From Thiodiazotropha sp040507035 (GTDB lineage Bacteria; Pseudomonadota; Gammaproteobacteria; Chromatiales; Chromatiaceae), in contig JBEVVR010000004.1 in assembly GCA_040507035.1 (NCBI GenBank), positions 1 to 64,000 of the forward strand: a stretch of DNA of 64,000 nt. The letters are read 5' to 3'. Shown here in pieces: positions 57,379-64,000 of this stretch. The notes beneath the pieces were generated by a model that worked only from the letters and a program-made list of their open reading frames with translations, ran no database searches and was not told where the DNA came from. The first letter of the stretch is position 1. Every line of letters starts with the position of its first letter. The translations under genes and the position numbers were made by a program.

Positions 57379-57903
57379 ATGGCACTACTGGAGATTCTGA
57401 AACTACCTGATCCCAGGCTTAAAGAGGTGGCTGAAGAGGTCAGCTGTTTCGACGATGAGTTTAAGAACTTTATTGCCGATCTCGAGGAGACCAGGCAGGC
57501 GGGGCCAGCCGCTGTGGGCATCGCGGCCCCCCAGGTGGGGAGATTGCAACGCATCGTTATTCTGGACTGCTCATCGACAAGAAAGCCGGTGCCGAACCAT
57601 GGCCACCTGATCCTGGTAAATCCGGAAATCGTCGAATGGGACGGTTTCGAACTCGGACGAGAAGGGTGTCTATCGGTACCGGACTATACCGGTAATGTGA
57701 TACGCGCTGAGCGCATCAAGGTTCGTTTTCAGGATCCCCAGGGTGAAGAACACGAATGTGAGATGGTGGATTTCGAAGCGCGAGCCCTGCAGCATGAGGT
57801 GGATCACCTCGACGGCATACTCTTTATCGATCGTCTGGTGAGCAGACGCACTGACCTGTTTCAACGCAAGGTCTATCAGAAGAGCGGTAAAAAGAGAAAA
57901 TGA
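57379..57903 (+). CDS. def: Peptide deformylase
   Basis: A 174-residue metalloenzyme that removes formyl groups from nascent proteins. The three motifs are present: GIAAPQVG near residue 46, EGCLSVP with metal ligand Cys97 and HEVDH with His139 and His143. It lies four bases after gcvR. It is not beside fmt, where the main def usually sits in gammaproteobacteria, so it may be a second deformylase copy. Confidence 0.95.
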   Translation: MALLEILKLPDPRLKEVAEEVSCFDDEFKNFIADLEETRQAGPAAVGIAAPQVGRLQRIVILDCSSTRKPVPNHGHLILVNPEIVEWDGFELGREGCLSVPDYTGNVIRAERIKVRFQDPQGEEHECEMVDFEARALQHEVDHLDGILFIDRLVSRRTDLFQRKVYQKSGKKRK

Positions 57904-57916
57904 CATCACCTCAACT

Positions 57917-58603
57917 GTGAATACATTTATCCTAACGCTGCTGATTTTCTTGTTGGTCTTGGTGGTGGCCTTTTTGAACAGGCGCTGCCGGGAGGCGCAA
58001 CAAGCCGACTGGGGCGCGTCCTGGCTCAACTGGCTGGATGGTTTCAATCGTCTCTTCTGCAGGGTCTACCATCGCTTGCCACAGGTTGAAATACCGCTGC
58101 CTGAAACCGGGGGAGCGATCGTGGTGGCGAATCACATCTCCGGGCTCGATCCACTGCTGATGTTGGCATCGAGTAACCGCCCTTTGCGTTTTATCATCGC
58201 CCGGGAGCAATATCAGCGCTTTGGCCTGCAATGGCTGTTTCGCGCCGTGGGTTGTATTCCGGTGGATCGGGAGAACTCGCCGGAGAAGGCGATGCGTCTG
58301 GCGATCAAGGCGCTACGTGACGGAGAGGTCATTGCGCTCTTCCCCCATGGCAAAATCCATCTCGACAGCGATCCACCGCGCAAGATCAAGGCTGGGGCTG
58401 CACGCTTGGCATCGATCACAGGCAGCCCGCTGATTCCATTGCGCATCAGTGGCGTCAGTGCACAGGGTGGCGTTATGCTCCCGGTCTTTCTCCGTGGCCA
58501 TGCCCAGGTCAAACTTCTTCCGCTGATAGAGGTGAAGGATCTATCACCGGAAAGTTTGAATCAGCTCATTCAAAAGACCTTGGACCATGTTCCCCAGGCA
58601 TGA
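57917..58603 (+). CDS. 1-acyl-sn-glycerol-3-phosphate acyltransferase (PlsC family)
   Basis: A 228-residue membrane-associated acyltransferase starting with GTG. An N-terminal helix (FILTLLIFLLVLVVAFLN) is followed by the NHISGLDPL catalytic motif (HX4D) near residue 74, and FPHGKIHLDSDPPRKIKAGA in place of the FPEGTRS motif. It makes phosphatidic acid or acylates another lipid. It follows the deformylase gene by 13 bases. Confidence 0.88.
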   Translation: MNTFILTLLIFLLVLVVAFLNRRCREAQQADWGASWLNWLDGFNRLFCRVYHRLPQVEIPLPETGGAIVVANHISGLDPLLMLASSNRPLRFIIAREQYQRFGLQWLFRAVGCIPVDRENSPEKAMRLAIKALRDGEVIALFPHGKIHLDSDPPRKIKAGAARLASITGSPLIPLRISGVSAQGGVMLPVFLRGHAQVKLLPLIEVKDLSPESLNQLIQKTLDHVPQA

Positions 58604-58675
58604 AGATCTAGCCACTTGTTTGCGCAGCAAGTATGATTGTGGGCTGTTAAAAGTAGGGTCTGCGAAGGTCTAATA

Positions 58676-60001
58676 ATGAAAGTTACAGTTTTTGGTTCAG
58701 GATATGTCGGTTTGGTTACGGGAGCTTGTTTGGCCGAGGTTGGAAACGACGTCATCTGCATGGACGTGGACGAGCAGAAGATCGCGATGCTCGAGGGAGG
58801 TGAGATCCCTATTTACGAACCCGGTCTTGATGCCATGGTGGAGCGTAATGCCAAAGCGGGGAGATTGAATTTCACTACCGACGCGGCTGAAGCCGTGGCC
58901 CATGGATTGTTCCAATTCATCGCCGTCGGCACACCGCCCGACGAAGATGGATCTGCGGATCTGCAATATGTCCTCGCGGTGGCTTCCTCAATCGCGGAGC
59001 ATATGGATGACTACCGAATTGTGGTCGATAAATCCACCGTGCCTGTGGGCACTGCTGACAAGGTGAAAGAGAAGATCAACGAAACGCTGCAGGTTCAGGG
59101 TAAACAGGTTGAATTCGACGTGGTCTCCAATCCGGAGTTTCTCAAGGAGGGTGCCGCCCTCGACGATTTCATGAAACCCGACAGGATCATCATCGGTACC
59201 GACAATCCCAGGACAACAGAGCTGTTGCGCGCCCTCTATACACCGTTCAACAGGAATCACGATCGACTGATCGCCATGGATATCCGCTCCGCCGAGCTGA
59301 CCAAATATGCCGCCAATGCCATCCTGGCCACGAAGATCAGTTTTATGAATGAACTCTCCAACCTTGCGGAGAGGCTGGGTGCCGACATCGAGCAGGTGCG
59401 TCATGGCATAGGCGCTGATAGCCGTATCGGTTATGACTTCATCTACCCGGGTTGTGGTTATGGTGGCTCCTGTTTTCCCAAGGATGTCAACGCCTTGGAA
59501 CGTACCGCCCGCGAGGTAGGCTATGATGCCCAGCTGTTGACGGCGGTGGAGGCGGTCAACTATCGCCAGAAACAGGTACTGTTCAATAAGATCAATCGTC
59601 ACTTCTCAGGCGATCTGATGGGAAAAACCTTTGCCCTCTGGGGACTCTCTTTCAAACCCAACACTGACGATATGCGGGAGGCCTCAAGCCGGGTACTGAT
59701 GGAGGCCCTATGGGAGGCAGGGTGTAGGGTACGGGTCTATGATCCGGAGGCGATGGATGAGTGCCGTCGCATCTATGGCGAACGTGAGGATCTGGTCTAC
59801 TGCGACGACCAGGACAGTACGCTCCAAGGCGCCGATGCCCTGGTGGTTGTCACTGAATGGCAGGTCTTTCGCAGTCCCGATTTCGATCAGATCAAACTGG
59901 CGCTCAGTGAGCCGGTGATCTTCGACGGCCGCAATATCTATGATCCCAAGCGTCTGAAAGAGGAGGGTTTCAGCTACTATGCGATTGGACGCGGTGATTG
60001 A
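58676..60001 (+). CDS. ugd: UDP-glucose 6-dehydrogenase
   Basis: 441 residues from the ATG at 58676 (13 codons of open frame lie upstream). NAD-binding motif VFGSGYVGLVTGACLAEVGN at the start, EFLKEGAALDDFMKPDRIII, the catalytic Cys266 in YGGSCFPKDVNAL and the C-terminal NTDDMREASSRVLMEAL. It oxidises UDP-glucose to UDP-glucuronate for exopolysaccharide or lipid A modification. GAAGGT precedes the ATG. Confidence 0.97.
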   Translation: MKVTVFGSGYVGLVTGACLAEVGNDVICMDVDEQKIAMLEGGEIPIYEPGLDAMVERNAKAGRLNFTTDAAEAVAHGLFQFIAVGTPPDEDGSADLQYVLAVASSIAEHMDDYRIVVDKSTVPVGTADKVKEKINETLQVQGKQVEFDVVSNPEFLKEGAALDDFMKPDRIIIGTDNPRTTELLRALYTPFNRNHDRLIAMDIRSAELTKYAANAILATKISFMNELSNLAERLGADIEQVRHGIGADSRIGYDFIYPGCGYGGSCFPKDVNALERTAREVGYDAQLLTAVEAVNYRQKQVLFNKINRHFSGDLMGKTFALWGLSFKPNTDDMREASSRVLMEALWEAGCRVRVYDPEAMDECRRIYGEREDLVYCDDQDSTLQGADALVVVTEWQVFRSPDFDQIKLALSEPVIFDGRNIYDPKRLKEEGFSYYAIGRGD

Positions 60002-60351
60002 TTATTCCGATTCGTTATCGGTGCATCATCCGGGACCGTCTCTGTAGACTTGAGTTGTCTAGCAAAGTCGCTGTGAACCCATCCCTGCGGCCAACGCTTT
60101 CATAGACAACTCAAGTCCACAGAGACTCATGTGCTTAAATCGAGAGCGGAAACAATGGCTGAGTATTGTGAGTAATCAGGTAGATTGTTGACTGTGTCTC
60201 TGCCCACTTTTGCCAGGACAACAGGCTGTGGGAGAAAACACCCTGTTCCGAGGGTCAATAGAACTACGAGCGGTCGCTGCTGTGGAGTAAAGTAAGCCCA
60301 CCTCCTGTCGATACTAAATATGGAATTCCTCACCCCTGGAAAACGGACTCA
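60002..60351. other. 350-base intergenic region holding a large inverted repeat
   Basis: The main content is the inverted repeat at 60038-60126. The remaining 220 bases up to the HD-GYP gene probably carry its promoter. A short open frame on the minus strand (60127-60333) has no recognisable family or ribosome binding site and is not called. Confidence 0.6.
60038..60126. repeat. 24-bp near-perfect inverted repeat with a 41-base centre
   Basis: Arms 60038-60061 and 60103-60126 pair at 23 of 24 positions; the core arm sequence is GACTTGAGTTGTCTA. The centre carries CATCCCTGCGGCCAACG. The shape is that of a small non-coding repeat element (REP or MITE type) and it could also act as terminator for ugd, although no T-run follows. 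Confidence 0.8.
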
Positions 60352-61641
60352 GTGATACATCCCGATCCCTATATCAAATTGGTTGCGGAACTTGGTGATA
60401 CGCGCCAGGTAGTGGCCTTTCAAGATATACATAGCGATCAGGGGGTTATCCTGGTGAAGCGGGGAGATCCGGTAAACAGCTCGAACTATAGCCAGCTAGC
60501 GGGACATAAACTACTGCGTCCCCTGGACTATTCTCTGGCGGTGGACGACAGGGTGACAGCTGAAAGACTGATGCTCGATGGCAAACGATTGCTACAGCAA
60601 GAGCCAGAGCTCAGAGAGGCCATCGATCAACGTTTTATCCAGCGGGATCTGCTCACCCCCCTGGGGACAGTTCCCCTCGAACCTCAGTTGGCGTTCAGGT
60701 TGACGGTTTGCCGGGAGCGTTGCGTTGAACGCTACCATCACATGATGCGGGTTGCCTTGATCGGGCTCTATGTCGCCTCCCGCCTTAGATGGCCGGCTGA
60801 TGACAGGCAGGAACTGGCAACCGCCGCGCTTTTTCTCGATCTTGGGGAGATGCACCTGGAACCCTCGATCTTTAGCAGTCGGCAACCTTTGTCTGTGGCG
60901 CAACATCGCCAGATCTACTCACATCCCGAGATTGCCTATCGGTTTCTGAAACAATTTCCCAGTTACCATCCTCGTATCAGCAACACGGTACACCAGCATC
61001 ATGAAAGAGTGGATGGCAGCGGTTACCCCAATGGATTGTCAGGTGATGATGTGATTCCCGCAGCCAGGGTGCTCGGAGCGGCGGAGCTGTTAACGGCAAT
61101 CAGGCTGGAACGCAAAAATAGCAGTAAAAGTCTCTTCTCCACGTCGGAAGTATTAAGGTTCAATAGTGAACGCTTTGGTCAGGATATCATGGCACCCTTG
61201 ATCGAGGCGGCAAAACGTGTCGATGAGGCGATGGATAAAGCCTCTGCGGCGGCCAGCGTGAATAAAACCATCCTGCAGGCGCGGATGAAACTGTTGAACG
61301 ATATATTGCAGGGTGCGGATGCGATCGATGTTAGCGGTAACGATGAAATGGCCCTGTTCATTGTGGAACAGCTGAAAAGACTGACCGGAATGGCTAAGCG
61401 CTGCGGATTTGATCTGCGTGCCCCGGTGAAGTTATTGAACATTATCGGTGATGAGGAGCGGGCGCTCTCGGAACTGGATGCCTTGGTGCGGGAGATGATC
61501 TATCTGGTTCAAAGCACCGCGAGAGAAGCCCTCAGACGATGGGTCAAGGATGGCGTACCCGAACAGGAGCAGCAGCCGCTTACGAAATGGCTTAGACATA
61601 CCGACCTGGCACTCTATAGCGCGGGTTTTCTCTCTCACTGA
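60352..61641 (+). CDS. Degenerate HD-GYP domain protein
   Basis: A 429-residue protein starting with GTG. The central domain has the first histidine region (ERYHHMMRVALIGLYVASRL), FLDLGE at residues 161-166 where the catalytic HD pair would be (His replaced by Leu162, Asp163 kept), and an intact GYP motif HHERVDGSGYPNGLSG near residue 216. The later metal-binding aspartate region reads LGAAELLTAIRL, without the usual DxxDA. Cyclic-di-GMP phosphodiesterase activity is therefore doubtful; it may be a binding or scaffold protein. The C-terminal 130 residues are helical and unassigned. Confidence 0.85.
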   Translation: MIHPDPYIKLVAELGDTRQVVAFQDIHSDQGVILVKRGDPVNSSNYSQLAGHKLLRPLDYSLAVDDRVTAERLMLDGKRLLQQEPELREAIDQRFIQRDLLTPLGTVPLEPQLAFRLTVCRERCVERYHHMMRVALIGLYVASRLRWPADDRQELATAALFLDLGEMHLEPSIFSSRQPLSVAQHRQIYSHPEIAYRFLKQFPSYHPRISNTVHQHHERVDGSGYPNGLSGDDVIPAARVLGAAELLTAIRLERKNSSKSLFSTSEVLRFNSERFGQDIMAPLIEAAKRVDEAMDKASAAASVNKTILQARMKLLNDILQGADAIDVSGNDEMALFIVEQLKRLTGMAKRCGFDLRAPVKLLNIIGDEERALSELDALVREMIYLVQSTAREALRRWVKDGVPEQEQQPLTKWLRHTDLALYSAGFLSH

Positions 61642-61704
61642 CTGGCTGGTACCCGGGTTTAATGCGTGATTTACTCCGATCTCTACCTTAAGGAGTGACA
61701 ACGC

Positions 61705-62643
61705 GTGTCTTTTTGGGATTTGAAAACAGCTCGGTTCTTAATTCTGGTTCTGATAATTTTTGCGGCAATACTGTTGGGAGTCAGTCTGCCAGGTGACAGC
61801 CGTTTGATACACTCGATCCAGGACTCCGGTCATTTTATAATCTTCACTATACTGACACTGGTTATCTTGTCATTGTACAGAAAATCGGAGCAACGAACCG
61901 TTTGGTTGCTGATGTTATTCATCCTGCTATTCGGTGTTTTGGTGGAGGTAGTGCAATCCTATATCGGACGCGAACCCAGCCTGTATGACCTGTTAATGGA
62001 TCTTCTGGGTATCGCTGCTGGTGCTATACTGTATGCGGGTTTTTTCAGACGTTCCTTGTCATGGTCCCTTTCGATTGTCATTCTGCTGGCATTTACCTTG
62101 ACCGCTTTTTCAATGCCCCTGCATTGGTTCATCCTCTACCAGGCAAGGGCTTCGCAATTTCCTCGTTTGATCGATGTGGACAATTTATTGTCCAGGTCAC
62201 TACTCGAGGGTAGTGAAGGTGGCAAGCTTCGATATATTGAGGTTCCGGAAAATTGGTCTTTGCCGGTAGATTCAGATATAGAAACCTGTGCCTATGTCTC
62301 CCTGCATAACGGTAGCTGGCCAGGTGTGGAGATACGGGAACCGGAACCTGATTGGCGAGGCTATGATAGCCTTGAATTGAGCATCTACTCTGATCAGCCG
62401 GAAGAGCTGTCACTGGTTTTGCGTATCCACGACAAAAACCACAACCAAGTGAGTGATGATCGCTACAACCAGAATTTACTTTTGCAACCAGGCTACAATC
62501 ACTATTCACTTCCATTAAGTGAAATAGTGCAGGCACCGCTGACCCGTACCATGGAGCAACAAGCTATCTCGGGCGTGATACTTTTTGCACCACAAAAGTG
62601 TATCGGCCGCAGTTTTTGTCTTATCTCAATGGAGCTGCGTTGA
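61705..62643 (+). CDS. VanZ-domain membrane protein with C-terminal sugar-binding-like domain
   Basis: A 312-residue protein. The first 150 residues are membrane-spanning, with the VanZ features HSIQDSGHFIIFTILTLVIL, LFGVLVEVVQSYIGREPSLY and DLLMDLLGIAAGAILYA. The remaining half is extracytoplasmic and beta-rich (YVSLHNGSWPGVEIREPEPD, LELSIYSDQPEELSLVLRIH), resembling carbohydrate-binding domains of the CIA30 or discoidin type. It starts with GTG after AGGAG. VanZ proteins occur with cell-wall and polysaccharide genes; here ugd is close by. Confidence 0.72.
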   Translation: MSFWDLKTARFLILVLIIFAAILLGVSLPGDSRLIHSIQDSGHFIIFTILTLVILSLYRKSEQRTVWLLMLFILLFGVLVEVVQSYIGREPSLYDLLMDLLGIAAGAILYAGFFRRSLSWSLSIVILLAFTLTAFSMPLHWFILYQARASQFPRLIDVDNLLSRSLLEGSEGGKLRYIEVPENWSLPVDSDIETCAYVSLHNGSWPGVEIREPEPDWRGYDSLELSIYSDQPEELSLVLRIHDKNHNQVSDDRYNQNLLLQPGYNHYSLPLSEIVQAPLTRTMEQQAISGVILFAPQKCIGRSFCLISMELR

Positions 62644-62653
62644 ATAAAATACT

Positions 62654-62986
62654 TCAGTCGCAACCATCGTTCTCGATCATGATGTCTCCCGTGGTGGGGT
62701 CGGTCTTCGGCAAACCATCATCATCGGTCACCACGACACTGGTGAACATCATCGATTGAATGCGACTAAAGTGCTGGTCCATGGCGTCGGCGACCTGGCG
62801 GTCGGTGAGACCATCGTAAATCATGATATGCCCAGTCTGTTCCCGGTTAAGTTCTTCCGAGGTGGGCTGCATGAGCCTCCGTTGTTGCCAGTCATCATTG
62901 CTGTTACCGCCAATGGCGGCTTGTGCCTGGCAGGTTAGCAGCAGAATGCTGATTGTGCCAATGAGTTTGTGAAATCGCTTATTCAT
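62654..62986 (-). CDS. Secreted protein of unknown function, 110 residues
   Basis: An N-terminal signal peptide (KLIGTISILLLTCQAQA) with likely cleavage before AIGGN is followed by about 87 residues, mostly charged, including EELNREQTGHIMIYDGLTDR and a C-terminal acidic region. A single cysteine lies near the end (NDGCD). I do not recognise the family. GGGAGAA precedes the ATG by six bases, supporting translation. It converges on the VanZ gene. Confidence 0.65.
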   Translation of the reverse strand: MNKRFHKLIGTISILLLTCQAQAAIGGNSNDDWQQRRLMQPTSEELNREQTGHIMIYDGLTDRQVADAMDQHFSRIQSMMFTSVVVTDDDGLPKTDPTTGDIMIENDGCD

Positions 62987-63172
62987 GGTCGTTCTCCCAT
63001 CACAGTTTTGCTTGATTTACTGCTTTGATGAGTTCAGGCGCCGTAGCACCTGATGACTATGATCCACATGGGGCAAGTCGGCGGCTGTAAGTTTGTTCAC
63101 GTATTTGTTGTGAACTATTCACATTGTGGATGACTTGCGATCCCTTTCCTTGAGTTATCACTTTCGACAAGC

Positions 63173-64000
63173 TTAGATTGAATAACCCAGTTGCCTGGCC
63201 GTATTGGCGGTGATATGTCCTAAAATAGTTTCAGAATAGAACTGCTTCCAGCGGAATGCAGCATCGGTGTTTATACCTTCGTGCAGATGAAACTTGATAT
63301 CACCACTCATTTTGGATGCGGTATCCACACCATCAGCCATTCGGTGTTTGTGGTCCTGATAGGGATCGAGCATGTCAGAGTTGAACTCAACGCTAAGAAA
63401 ATCACAGATTTTCCTCATCTCTGTTTCTGGATGCTGGAGTAGCTCTTCATACTTGAGCTGGTGAATCCGCTGAGACGGGACCTTCTCGAAAAACTCCAAT
63501 ATATTCCGATGAAAAAGCAACCAGGTCATCTCTGCCAGCATTCTGCTCGAAAAGTCACTTTCGTTCATCAGTGGCATCATTCTGGTCAGCTTCGACTCTT
63601 CATAAGAACGAATTGTTCCACAAGGATGACGTAGTAGATGGATGTACTTTGCATTTTCAAAATGTGCTTCCGCCCTATCCAGAATCAATGTATTGATTGC
63701 ATACGTCGGTGTTTTGTCGACCAGTAGTCGGTCACCGATATCGCTCTGCAGCAAGCTATAGAAGTCGATGCATGACATGGCATCAGATTCGCTATTTGAT
63801 GCGAATTCCCGCGCTTGCTCTGCGTCCCAATTTCTAAGCTGCATCAGAGCTCGTATTGTTCCTTCTAGCAGATGGCTGTTATGCTCATCATCGAGTATCG
63901 ATCTTCGCTCTGCCATATCGCCATATGACAGTAAATGTAATTCTGGTGGAACAAACAATTGAGGTGATCCAGCCAGCATTATTCTCAACAGTGTAGAACC
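63173..64000 (-). CDS. Sulfotransferase family protein (partial, 5' end beyond window)
   Basis: At least 276 residues remain. At the window edge the frame reads GSTLLRIMLAGSPQLFVPPE, the 5'-phosphosulfate-binding loop region of sulfotransferases, so the gene starts outside the window. LLVDKTPTYAIN near the middle and KYIHLLRHPCGTIRSYEESK (3'-phosphate-binding region) agree. FRWKQFYSETILGHITANTA closes the domain. The family transfers sulfate from PAPS to sugars, peptides or lipids. With ugd and the VanZ protein it suggests surface polysaccharide or glycan modification. TAA ends the gene. Confidence 0.85.
   Translation of the reverse strand, partial: GSTLLRIMLAGSPQLFVPPELHLLSYGDMAERRSILDDEHNSHLLEGTIRALMQLRNWDAEQAREFASNSESDAMSCIDFYSLLQSDIGDRLLVDKTPTYAINTLILDRAEAHFENAKYIHLLRHPCGTIRSYEESKLTRMMPLMNESDFSSRMLAEMTWLLFHRNILEFFEKVPSQRIHQLKYEELLQHPETEMRKICDFLSVEFNSDMLDPYQDHKHRMADGVDTASKMSGDIKFHLHEGINTDAAFRWKQFYSETILGHITANTARQLGYSI

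Noticed and set aside
60127..60333. 68-codon minus-strand frame between ugd and the HD-GYP gene
   Set aside because: No ribosome binding site, no family, and it starts beside the inverted repeat; it lies in a probable promoter region.

Overview
The window is one contiguous stretch of a gammaproteobacterial chromosome. The str-S10-spc-alpha gene order, the AmpD/AmpE pair, the PilD-PilC-PilB / PilA / PilR-PilS type IV pilus arrangement and a DsrC/TusE-like sulfur-transfer protein together suggest a Chromatiales-type, possibly sulfur-oxidising bacterium. That placement is inference from gene content and similarity of remembered sequences, not a phylogeny. There are no tRNA or rRNA genes, no phage or transposase genes and no CRISPR array.

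Layout. 1-13.8 kb holds the end of tuf and 28 genes of the S10, spc and alpha ribosomal operons with secY and rpoA, closed by a strong bidirectional terminator at about 13,770-13,800. 13.9-16.1 kb has a b561-type cytochrome, a SpoU methyltransferase and a tiny membrane peptide. 15.5-19.9 kb is a minus-strand operon read from high to low coordinates: two DUF1538 membrane proteins, a PII-like protein, a CBS protein, AmpD, AmpE and a histidine phosphatase. 20.4-24.1 kb has a DUF1631 protein, an FKBP and nadC. 24.1-26.1 kb has four small minus-strand genes (a mini flagellar-rod-like protein, a DsrC/TusE-like protein, a HugZ-like protein and an MTH1187 protein). 26.3-28.3 kb has three envelope-stress type genes (GlsB-like, MscS-like, OmpA with TSP3 repeats). 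28.5-33.4 kb is a response regulator - FecR protein - CHASE2 histidine kinase set.

33.5-42.2 kb carries ilvD, a small lipoprotein, a Crp/Fnr regulator, purK-purE, clpB and coaE. Two intergenic modules here are bounded by inverted copies of one short repeat and filled with hairpins. The clpB gene keeps a good heat-shock (sigma-32 type) promoter. 42.4-43.1 kb is a VapBC-like toxin-antitoxin pair. 43.1-51.7 kb is the type IV pilus region, with a clear sigma-54 promoter for pilA next to its regulators pilR-pilS. 51.9-58.6 kb is housekeeping: nadE, glnB, bamD, rluD, pgeF, gcvR, a peptide deformylase and an acyltransferase. 58.7-64 kb has UDP-glucose dehydrogenase, a degenerate HD-GYP protein, a VanZ-domain protein, an unknown secreted protein and a sulfotransferase cut by the window edge.

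Most interesting for follow-up are the DUF1538/PII-like/CBS operon tied to cell-wall recycling genes, the paired-repeat modules (one of which supplies the stop codon of coaE), the RR-FecR-CHASE2 signalling set, the mini rod protein far from flagellar genes, and a 28-residue membrane peptide with a strong ribosome binding site.
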